NCBI GenBank assembly: GCA_023487865.1
Contig: JAMDBG010000003.1
Location: forward strand, 1 to 45,037
Length of the DNA: 45,037 nt
Direction: 5' to 3'
Source: Deltaproteobacteria bacterium
Lineage (GTDB): Bacteria; Desulfobacterota; Syntrophia; Syntrophales; UBA5619
In this document: positions 16,628 through 25,200 of the stretch, one piece after another
Layout: every line of letters begins with the position of its first letter
How positions within the stretch are numbered: the first letter of the stretch is position 1
Made by a program: the position numbers and the translations under genes
Notes under the pieces: generated by a model
The model's input: the letters and a program-made list of their open reading frames with translations, nothing else
Told to the model about the DNA's origin: nothing
The model's database searches: none

Positions 16628-18022
16628 ATGATGTTGTTGTTGCCTGAACTGTCCATGCTTTTGCTTTCCGTTGTTTTTCTTTTCCTATCCTTAGCGGACA
16701 GGAAAGAATCCCTCTTTTTTTGGGCAAGGGCGATGGCCCTGGCGGGGCTTGTCATGACCCTTGCCGGGGTTGCCGGGGAGGGAGAGCTCTTTTCCGGTGC
16801 CTATCGGGTCGATCTTTTCTCCCAAATCTTCAAGGTGCTCATTTCCGTCGGTTTCTGCTATGTGGTCTTTATGTTCGGCAGTGAAGACGAGGTGGACCGC
16901 CGCTATCTCCCCGACTACCTCATGTTTTTGACTTTTTCCACACTCGGCCTGATGATGCTGGCCAGCGCCGTGGAGCTCATCTCCATCGTCATCAGCCTGG
17001 AAATCTCCTCCTTCAGCCTCTATGCCGTCGTCCCCCTGCGCAAGTCGCAGACCAAGCTGCAGCTGGAGGCGGCGGTAAAGTACCTCTTCTTCGGCGCCGT
17101 TTCCACGGGCGTCATGCTTTTCGGGATGGGCTATCTCTACGCGATGGCCGGATCCACATTTCTTGCCGACATCGTCCGGACCTTGCCGGCGTTCATTTCC
17201 CAACCGATTGGCATTTTGGCCCTGATACTCACCATGACCGGATTTTTCTTCAAGCTTTCCCTCTTCCCGCTGCATTTCTGGGCACCCGATATCTACGAGG
17301 GGGCCTCCAATACGACGACGACATTTATCGCCACGGTCCCTAAAATCGCCGCGGTCGCCCTGTTGGTCAGGATCGCCATGCTGGCGCCTTCCGTTTCCCC
17401 GCCGCTGGCCAATATCCTGATTATTCTGGCGGCCCTGTCGATGACGATGGGAAACCTTGTCGGACTCATCCAGAGGGACGTCAAGCGCCTTCTCGCCTAC
17501 TCCGGCATCGCCCACGCAGGGTATCTGATGCTCGGCGTCATTTCGCTGAACAGCGACGGCGGCGCTTCTGCCATCTATTATATCGCGATTTACCTTTTCA
17601 TGAACCTGGCCTGTTTTTACGTGATCATCCTGATGTCAAGGAGTGGTGAAAATGTGATGGTGGATGATCTTGCGGGCCTGTCGAGGAGGTCTCCCCTGCT
17701 CGCCCTTACCCTCGCCGTTTCCGCTTTCTCCCTGGCGGGCATCCCCCCCACGGGAGGTTTCACCGGAAAGTTTTTTCTTTTTGTCAGCGCCTTTCAGGAA
17801 GGTTATCTCACCATCGTCATCATCGGCGCTGTCAATACCGTTATCTCCATCTTCTACTACTTGAACCTGGTACGGATGAGTTATTCCAGAGAACCGGAGT
17901 CCCGACCGACCATCGCTCTGCATTTTCATGAAAAGGCGCTCTGCTATACCCTCATCTTTATGATCCTCTATATGGGGCTTGTCCCCTTCGGACTGCTGGA
18001 CATCTTTCAGAGTGCCTTCTGA
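16628..18022 (+). CDS. nuoN: NADH-quinone oxidoreductase subunit N
   Basis: A 464-residue, 14-helix proton-pumping subunit. The channel glutamate is in ISLEISSFSLYAVVPLRKS, and NuoN-typical KLSLFPLHFWAPDIYEGAS and PTGGFTGKFFLF are present. It begins 12 bases after nuoM with a usable AAGAGG site. It is the last recognisable complex I gene: neither nuoE, nuoF nor nuoG is found in this window, upstream or downstream. No clear terminator follows. Confidence 0.94.
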   Translation: MMLLLPELSMLLLSVVFLFLSLADRKESLFFWARAMALAGLVMTLAGVAGEGELFSGAYRVDLFSQIFKVLISVGFCYVVFMFGSEDEVDRRYLPDYLMFLTFSTLGLMMLASAVELISIVISLEISSFSLYAVVPLRKSQTKLQLEAAVKYLFFGAVSTGVMLFGMGYLYAMAGSTFLADIVRTLPAFISQPIGILALILTMTGFFFKLSLFPLHFWAPDIYEGASNTTTTFIATVPKIAAVALLVRIAMLAPSVSPPLANILIILAALSMTMGNLVGLIQRDVKRLLAYSGIAHAGYLMLGVISLNSDGGASAIYYIAIYLFMNLACFYVIILMSRSGENVMVDDLAGLSRRSPLLALTLAVSAFSLAGIPPTGGFTGKFFLFVSAFQEGYLTIVIIGAVNTVISIFYYLNLVRMSYSREPESRPTIALHFHEKALCYTLIFMILYMGLVPFGLLDIFQSAF

Positions 18023-18184
18023 AGTCTTTTAGAAACACCGGACAACCAGAGATCAAAACCCGCATCCTTTTCGTAAAAAAGAGTCATATGCGCCGTCGTT
18101 TCAGGCAGTTCCAATTATTGCTTGAACTTGGGCAAGAAAGGGGATATACAGCGCCTACTTCCAAATATAAGGAGAACAGCCGTA

Positions 18185-19024
18185 ATGGCTATGATGTTGA
18201 AAGATTCTTTACAGAACATACAGATTCATAAGGCCATGAGCCCCCACTACACGGAGCTCTTGGAAATCCTTGAGGAGATCCTGATCCTCCGGGAACAGCA
18301 CCGCCATCGGATACAAAGGGAGATTTTTCCCGTCGAGCAAAAGCTGATTGCCGCTAAACTGGCGGGAGGGCTTCCGCTGGTGGATTTTTCCGCCGTCACT
18401 TGCGACCTCACAGAATCCAAGGAGTATTTTCTGTCCCTCCTGGAAATCGCGGAAAAACGGTCGCCCGGTGAAACGGGAGAAATGGCCAGGAAAATCAGTG
18501 AAGGGGAAATCCGCTTCAACGACCTGATCTACGAATCATTCAACCCCCTGCCCCTGGAAGAAGAGACGGAAGCGGAAAAGGAAGAGGAGGATTCCTTCGA
18601 TCTGATAGAGCTCTTCATCGAAGAGAGCCTGAGACCGGCCCTGGAGAAGGTCGTGGAAGTATACGGCGACGTCGTCGGCAAGGCGGGATGGTCGGAGGGC
18701 TACTGCCCCATCTGCGGCCGGGAACCAAAGATCGGCGAGATCCGGGATGAAGAGGGAACTCGCTACCTCTTCTGCAACCAGTGCGGCTTCGAGTGGAGTT
18801 TTCGGAGGATCAAATGTCCCTTTTGCGGCAATGAGGAACAGCAGACCCTTGCCTATTTTACGATCGAAGAAGACGAACGGTACCGGGTCGACGTCTGCAA
18901 TGAGTGCAAACGGTACATCAAGATCCTGGACTTCAGGGATACCAAGGAAAAGGCTGACATGGACGTGGAGGACATCGCCACACTCCACCTGGATATGCTG
19001 GCCAATGATGAGGGTTACGATTAA
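18185..19024 (+). CDS. fdhE: FdhE-like formate dehydrogenase accessory protein
   Basis: About 279 residues from the ATG at 18185, which has GGAG ten bases upstream; a TTG 21 codons earlier is less likely. The N-terminal 165 residues are helical and rich in glutamate. The C-terminal 106 residues hold four CxxC pairs (Cys174/177, 197/200, 211/214, 238/241) that form two rubredoxin-like metal sites, as in FdhE. FdhE is a cytoplasmic factor needed for maturation of molybdenum or tungsten formate dehydrogenase. Its position right behind nuoN suggests that a formate dehydrogenase works with this complex I variant, but none is encoded here. Confidence 0.82.
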   Translation: MAMMLKDSLQNIQIHKAMSPHYTELLEILEEILILREQHRHRIQREIFPVEQKLIAAKLAGGLPLVDFSAVTCDLTESKEYFLSLLEIAEKRSPGETGEMARKISEGEIRFNDLIYESFNPLPLEEETEAEKEEEDSFDLIELFIEESLRPALEKVVEVYGDVVGKAGWSEGYCPICGREPKIGEIRDEEGTRYLFCNQCGFEWSFRRIKCPFCGNEEQQTLAYFTIEEDERYRVDVCNECKRYIKILDFRDTKEKADMDVEDIATLHLDMLANDEGYD

Positions 19025-19048
19025 TCCCGGGCAATTTGTAAATACCAA

Positions 19049-19705
19049 ATGGATGACCGGCATATAGCGGAGATCATTCGTCTTCTCGAGAAGGAGCTCG
19101 AAAACCGCGAACTCCCCATTGTCTCGCAGCTTGCCCACGAGCGCTACGACCCGTTTGCAATCCTGATCTCCACCCTTCTGAGCCTCCGAACCAAGGATGA
19201 GGTGACGGCGGCGGCCACGCAAAGGCTCCTTGCTTTGGCCTCCACACCGGAGGGAATGCTCCGGCTTTCCAGCGATGAGATCCGGAAGGCGATCTACCCG
19301 GTAGGATTCTATCGGACCAAGGCGGAGACGATCCTCCGTGTCTGCCGGGAGCTGATCGACCGTTTTCACGCCCGTGTCCCCAATACGCTCGATGCGCTCC
19401 TTTCACTAAAGGGCGTGGGCCGCAAGACGGCCAACCTTGTCATCTCCCTCGGCTTCGGAGGGGCGGGCCTCTGCGTAGACACCCATGTGCACAGGATCTC
19501 CAACCGCCTCGGCTACGTCCGGACAAAGAACCCGGAGGAAACGGAATTTGCCCTCCGGGCGAAACTCCCCCCGAAATACTGGTCAAGAGTCAACACGCTT
19601 CTGGTCGCCTTCGGGAGAAATACCTGCCGTCCCGTTTCGCCCCTCTGCAGCACCTGCCCGATTGCTGCATACTGCGACCGGGTCGGCGTGAAGAAGAGCC
19701 GTTAA
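19049..19705 (+). CDS. nth: Endonuclease III (DNA glycosylase/AP lyase)
   Basis: A 218-residue base-excision repair enzyme for oxidised pyrimidines. The helix-hairpin-helix motif contains the catalytic lysine (Lys121 in SLKGVGRKTA), and the catalytic aspartate is Asp144 in CVDTHVHRISNRLGY. The C-terminal [4Fe-4S] loop is complete: Cys193, 200, 203 and 209 with the usual C-x6-C-x2-C-x5-C spacing. Length is normal. It lies 24 bases after fdhE and may be read from the same transcript; no functional link is evident. Confidence 0.95.
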   Translation: MDDRHIAEIIRLLEKELENRELPIVSQLAHERYDPFAILISTLLSLRTKDEVTAAATQRLLALASTPEGMLRLSSDEIRKAIYPVGFYRTKAETILRVCRELIDRFHARVPNTLDALLSLKGVGRKTANLVISLGFGGAGLCVDTHVHRISNRLGYVRTKNPEETEFALRAKLPPKYWSRVNTLLVAFGRNTCRPVSPLCSTCPIAAYCDRVGVKKSR

Positions 19706-19764
19706 AGGGATCCGTTGCCCTCCCGGCGGGATGTGTATACCGGCGAAAGGGCATTCCTTCCACA

Positions 19765-19792
19765 TTGACACATTTTTATATGGTGATACAAT
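19765..19792 (+). promoter_or_regulatory. Promoter of gap
   Basis: TTGACA at 19765-19770 and TACAAT at 19787-19792 are separated by 16 bases. The distance to the gap start codon is about 65 bases. No hairpin typical of an attenuator was seen between promoter and gene. Confidence 0.65.
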
Positions 19793-19856
19793 CCACTTGC
19801 GGAGGAATACATCCGCCCGCCACACCCGGTAAAACAGGAGAAAGGGGAAAGGGATA

Positions 19857-20864
19857 ATGGCCATCAGAGTAGGGATCAACGGTTTCGGAAGGATTGGCAG
19901 AAACATCATCCGGGCCGCAGGAGGAGATTCGTCCATCGAATGGATCGCGGTCAACGATGTCGCAGACGCCAAGACGCTTGCCCATCTTTTCAAATATGAT
20001 TCGGTACATGGAATCTACAAAGGGGATGTCCAAACAAAGGACCGTTCCATCATGATCAACGGCAAAGAGTTGAAAGTATTTGCGGAAAAAGATCCTGCCC
20101 GGCTGATGTGGAAGGAGCTGGGGGTGGATATCGTCATCGAATCGACAGGTCTTTTCACTGCCAGAGAAAAGGCACAGGTGCACATGACCTCCGGTGGTGC
20201 GAAAAAGGTATTGATTTCGGCCCCCGCCAAAGACGAAGATATTACGATCGTCATGGGCGTCAATGACTACAGATACGATCCTCAACAGCACCACATCATC
20301 TCCAATGCCTCCTGTACAACCAACTGCCTGGCGCCCTTTGCAAAAGTTCTTCACGAGAATTTTCGTATCAAGAAAGGATTGATGACCACCATCCATTCCT
20401 ATACCAACGACCAGAGGATACTGGACCTTTCCCATCAGGACCTGCGCAGGGCCAGGGCAGCCGCGATGTCCATGATCCCGACCACGACCGGAGCCGCGAA
20501 GGCTGTCGGGCTTGTGCTTCCGGAGCTCAAGGGAAAACTCAACGGTTTTTCCATGAGGGTGCCAACCCCTGATGTATCGGTTGTGGATCTCGTTGCCGAG
20601 ATCGAAAAAAATACAACCGCTGAAGAGATCAACGCCGCGCTGAAAGAGGCGGCCGGAGGCAAGATGAAAGGGATTCTCGCCTATTCCGATGAACCGCTGG
20701 TCTCGATTGATTATCTCGGCAATCCGCATTCTTCCATCATCGACGGAAGATCCACCCTGGTCATCGAGGGAAATCTGATCAAAGTCCTCTCCTGGTACGA
20801 CAACGAATGGGGATTCTCCTGTCGGATGATCGATCTCATCAAGCTTGTCGCCAAGAGTCTCTGA
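19857..20864 (+). CDS. gap: Glyceraldehyde-3-phosphate dehydrogenase, type I
   Basis: A 335-residue cytoplasmic GAPDH. The Rossmann motif VGINGFGRIGRN is at 5-16, and Asp34 in AVNDV is the residue that favours NAD over NADP. The catalytic pair is Cys153 (SNASCTTNCLAP) and His180 (TTIHSYTND). The C-terminal WYDNEWG motif is present. It interconverts glyceraldehyde 3-phosphate and 1,3-bisphosphoglycerate. AGGAGAAAGGGG precedes the ATG. A second, divergent GAPDH follows within 100 bases, and tpiA lies about 6 kb downstream on the same strand. Confidence 0.97.
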   Translation: MAIRVGINGFGRIGRNIIRAAGGDSSIEWIAVNDVADAKTLAHLFKYDSVHGIYKGDVQTKDRSIMINGKELKVFAEKDPARLMWKELGVDIVIESTGLFTAREKAQVHMTSGGAKKVLISAPAKDEDITIVMGVNDYRYDPQQHHIISNASCTTNCLAPFAKVLHENFRIKKGLMTTIHSYTNDQRILDLSHQDLRRARAAAMSMIPTTTGAAKAVGLVLPELKGKLNGFSMRVPTPDVSVVDLVAEIEKNTTAEEINAALKEAAGGKMKGILAYSDEPLVSIDYLGNPHSSIIDGRSTLVIEGNLIKVLSWYDNEWGFSCRMIDLIKLVAKSL

Positions 20865-20960
20865 GAGATGACAAACCGCAGGAACGGTTTGAGAAAAATC
20901 CCCTGCCCTGCCCTCTTAAAAGAGATGAGAAAACGGGGAAAACAGTAAGGAGCGATGCAC

Positions 20961-22241
20961 ATGGCTAAAGTGGAGGTTTTTGAAAAGAAGCGCCCGGTCC
21001 TCGGCATCAACAGTTTGGGAAGAATAGGCAAGCTTACCCTGTGGCACCATATCGGAAGGAAATATTTTCAGGAAATCATCGTCAATGTCGGAAGGGGCGT
21101 GGGCACAGGTCTTTCCGCTATCGCCCAGCTGATAGAAAAGGATGCCACATACGGCAACATCCACAGGTTCCTGTATGGCATCAAGGCGAAACGGATGATC
21201 CAGATTGTTGATGAGAAAAAAGGCAAGCTCCTCATCGACGGCATCCCCGTGACCATACTGCGTGAAGCACGAAATCCGGCTGAGATCGGCTGGAGAAATT
21301 ACGGGGTCGACGTAGTGGCGGAATGTACCGGCAAATACCAGGACCCCACCGTTGCCCCGGATGATAAGAACGGCTCCATTATCGGGCACCTCGCCAGCGG
21401 CGCCAAGGTCGCTATCAATTCCTCGCCGTTCAAAATAAAAAACAAGGGATTGCCGATGCCGGATGAAGCGGTCACGCTGATTTACGGGATCAATCACACG
21501 GCCTTCGACTACAAGAAACATCAGGTTGTGTCGGCGGCTTCCTGCACCACAACGGGTTTGGCGCACATGATTAAACCACTCCTGGAAAACGAAGCCACCA
21601 GCAAAATCCTCACGGCCTCCATGTCCACGGTTCATGCGGTCACAAACTCGCAGAGCATTCTCGATAAGACGCCGAAATCCGGCGATAAGGATCTACGCAA
21701 AAGCAGAAGTACGCTCAATAACATCATCCTCACCTCCACAAACGCCGCCGAGGCGCTCTCTCAGGTAATCCCGGAGGTGAAAGATATCGGTTTCATGGCG
21801 GATTCAATCAGGGTCCCCACGAATACGGAATCGCTCATCGTTCTGAATGCCACCTTCCAAACCCATCGAAATACGAGCGGCAAAGATACCCCCCTGACTA
21901 CCGAGATGCTCAATGATATCTACCGGCGGGCATCGGGGAATGATCCCGAGCATCTCGTTGTCTTTTCAGATGAACAGAATGTATCTACCGATCTGATCGG
22001 AGTGGATGCGGCGGTGGTGATTGAAGGACAGTTCAACCACATCAGGACGGCATTCATCGATATCGATCTCTCTCATGTCCCGGACCTGCCGGAGGCATTT
22101 CTCAAGACCTTGTCACAGTCGACCATGCGGATACCCGTTGTCCACGCCAAGATATTCGGCTGGTATGACAATGAATACGGCAGTTACACGAACAGACTCG
22201 GCGATTTGACCACATACATCCACAAGAGCCTGTTTCCATGA
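20961..22241 (+). CDS. Divergent long GAPDH-family protein
   Basis: About 426 residues, roughly 90 longer than the neighbouring GAPDH. It keeps GINSLGRIGK at 15-24, catalytic Cys195 (SAASCTTTGLAH), His225 (STVHAVTN), RVPTNTES and GWYDNEYGSYTNR near the end. Three positions differ from the classical enzyme: SNASCTTNC reads SAASCTTTG; the coenzyme-site VND reads VNV (residues 41-43), losing the NAD-selecting aspartate and followed by Gly-Arg; and IIPTTTGAAKAV reads IILTSTNAAEAL. There are insertions around residues 50-90 and 128-168. AAGGAG lies eight bases before the ATG at 20961. It may be an NADP-linked or anabolic GAPDH, or act on a different phosphorylated aldehyde; sequence alone cannot decide. 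Confidence 0.8.
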   Translation: MAKVEVFEKKRPVLGINSLGRIGKLTLWHHIGRKYFQEIIVNVGRGVGTGLSAIAQLIEKDATYGNIHRFLYGIKAKRMIQIVDEKKGKLLIDGIPVTILREARNPAEIGWRNYGVDVVAECTGKYQDPTVAPDDKNGSIIGHLASGAKVAINSSPFKIKNKGLPMPDEAVTLIYGINHTAFDYKKHQVVSAASCTTTGLAHMIKPLLENEATSKILTASMSTVHAVTNSQSILDKTPKSGDKDLRKSRSTLNNIILTSTNAAEALSQVIPEVKDIGFMADSIRVPTNTESLIVLNATFQTHRNTSGKDTPLTTEMLNDIYRRASGNDPEHLVVFSDEQNVSTDLIGVDAAVVIEGQFNHIRTAFIDIDLSHVPDLPEAFLKTLSQSTMRIPVVHAKIFGWYDNEYGSYTNRLGDLTTYIHKSLFP

Positions 22242-22266
22242 AGTTTGGCGAGTGAGGGCGGGGCGG

Positions 22267-25200
22267 TTAGAGGATTATTTTGAAAGATTCATCGGGGCCG
22301 ATTGCATGTTTTCCCGTATAGACGGCCCCGCTCCAGCCGTCAATACTGATGAAATCTCCGCTGCGGATGGTTTTATCGTCGACCCGGCTATACTCTTCCG
22401 ACTCATAGACATGGAGTTTATTGAAACCCACGACACCGACTTTGTTGAGTTGAGGGATCGTGACCGCCGCATGTGAAGTGCCGCCGCCCCTGGCAGTGAG
22501 GATACCTTCGACCTTCAGAATAATCCCGACGTCGTCCGGAACCGTATCAGGACGGATCAGAATGAGGGCTGTTTCCGGTTCCTTCTCCCGGAAATGTTCA
22601 ATCCCTTCTTCGGAATAGACCGCCCTGCCCGTCAATGCCCCGCCGCTCACCCCGATCCCCATGCCGAGAAAAGAGCGTTCCAGGTCGCCGTCACCCACAA
22701 AGGTTCTCACCATCCCCGTTTCCCTTTGAACCATATCGCGGGTCTGGAGGATATAGAGGCCCTTCTTTGTGGCATTTTCAAAGGTAAATTCGATTTCCTG
22801 ATGGCTGAATCCTTTATCATAGACCAGGAATTCCGCTATTCTGACAAGTTCCTTGTATATTTCCGGAAATCTCGTTTCCAGCGAGATCATCGACTCCCTT
22901 TTCTCCGCCGTCCTCTGCTTTTCCGATATGGGAAAGGTCTCCACGAGACCGGAAACGATATCGTCCCCCTGGACACCGAAAATGAAATCTCCATAAATGG
23001 AAACATCCTGCGATGAGCCCTTGGGATCCCGTGTCATGATGACACCCGAACCGGAGCATTCATTCAAGTTGCCGAACACCATGGCCTGGACGATGACGGC
23101 CGTGCCCCATTCATCGGAAAGATGCATCTGATGACGGAGGATCCTCGCCTGTTCGGAATTCCAGGAGGCGAAAACCTCCATAATGGCATGCTGGAGCTGC
23201 TGATAGGGATCGTTCGCAATCTTGATGCCTCTCTTTTCCATGGCCTCTTTATAGGAAAGGGCCAACAGTCTCATCTGTTCCGGATCGAACTGGATTTTCT
23301 TTTTCACGTCATAATGATTTTTAAAGGAGCTCATGATTTGATCGAAAATATTTCTCTCCAGCCCCTGGAACATTCCCCAGGTCTGCACGAGTCTCCGGTA
23401 AGAATCCCACGCCGCCCATTGATGGCCGTCCTGTCTGGCGAACCCCTCCGCAATCGTTTCATTGATGCCCACATTGAGAAAAGAACACATCATACCGGGG
23501 AGGGAAATCGTTGCACCGCTTCTCACGGAAAGGAGAAGGGTATTGTCGGGATCGCCGAAGGTTTTTCCGGTGATCCGCTCGAGATCTTTGATTTCCTTAC
23601 AGATCCTCTGCCAGAGGTCCTCAAAAATATATTCATACCCCATGACGCCTTCATAACCCCGAAAGACTTCGGTGGTGATCACAAAACCCGGCGGGACAGG
23701 CAGGTTGAAGGATGTCAGTTCCTTCAGGAAGTAAGCTTTGTTGCCGATGAGGATCTGGTTGTCCGTATCCCTGTTTTCTTTATAAAGGGTTGCTATGGCC
23801 AATTCCGGGATATAGGCCATGACAAGGTTGAGGATCTTCTTGTTGTCCTTGAATTTCTCCTGCTCCGCGCTCAGAGCCCTGATCACGGCATTAACGAAGT
23901 TATCCAGGACCTGCAGACCAAAGGCCGAGGCGATGATGGAACGGATGAAGTTTTCCGAGTATTGATAAAAGACCCGCTGCTCTTCCTTGGCGATGGTTTT
24001 TCTGTCCCTGTTTTCATCGTAATCCATTATCCGGCCGATAATGACAGGCAGATTGGAGCGATGGGCGTCGATATAGTAATCGCGGGTGATATCCTGAATG
24101 CCTTTGGCAATGAACTGGAAGATATCGATATACTGATCGATGGAAAACTGCCGTATCTGCAGGGCATTCGTTATATACTTCAGCTTTGCCACAAGTCCTT
24201 CCGTCGCCACCCCTTCCAGGTCGAGGGCTTTGACATAGAGCCACAGGTATTGATGAATCTTCATCAAGGTGCTTTTGGTAATGAACTTGAGGTTCAGGGA
24301 TTCCACCAACCTCTCAAAGAGCGTTGTCGCGAAACACTCGAGGCGGAGAGACAGACCCATGGCTTCGAATTTCTCTTCCCGGTAGGTCCCGTACATGGAA
24401 GGGATACCGGCGGCGATATGCCGTTTATAATAGATATTTTCAAATGAATCCGTCTTTTTTGAGGAAAGGATCCTCTCCTTCAAGCCTCCGATCATTCTGA
24501 GAATGATGATCAGGCTTCTGTAATCGTCCTTTTTTGCCAGTGACCGTTTGAGGGAGCGGACTTTTCGCGGATCGAGCAGGGCGGATGCTTCAAGGTCTTT
24601 CACGATATCGATATGCTGATGGTAATATTTCTTGTAGATCAGCTGATAGAACCTGATCATCAGCCCGGCACGCTCCTTTTCCCTTTCCAGGACGCCACTG
24701 ACTGCATTGATTTCTCTTGATATCTTCCCCTCATCCCATTGAAGAAGTGCAGAAACATCACCATGGGTCTTTTGAAACAGGCTGCCGAACAGGACATGCA
24801 GGTCGTCAAAATATTCACCTGACGCCCGAACCTCATTGAAAACCTCGCCAGGCAAGTGATCCTTCAGATATTCTCTTTCACCGGAATTCCAGTAACGAAA
24901 GATATCCTCGATGAAGGACACCAGACGACTGTTGCTTTCGACGTGCGACTGCTTTCTTAAAAAATAGATGAGTCTGTCATTTCTGGCGGAAAGCTCATCC
25001 ACCGCAGTCGATATCGCCCGCAACTCCCCCTCTGCACCGATCTCGCTGAAAAAAACCGGAAAAATTCTCAGGAGCTGTTTGACCAGATTGTAGGCGGGCA
25101 GGATATCTGAATTCAGCAGCAGGGAGATGTCCTTCTGAAGAAGGTCCGTATCCCGGACAAAAACCCCTCCCAGCTTCAGATTGATAATGAGGGCCGAGAG

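Noticed and set aside
18070..18135. TTTCGTAAAAAAGAGTC and CTTGAACTTGGG near fdhE, similar to parts of the repeat
   Set aside because: The two pieces are spaced differently from copies A and B and the matches are short, so coincidence is likely.
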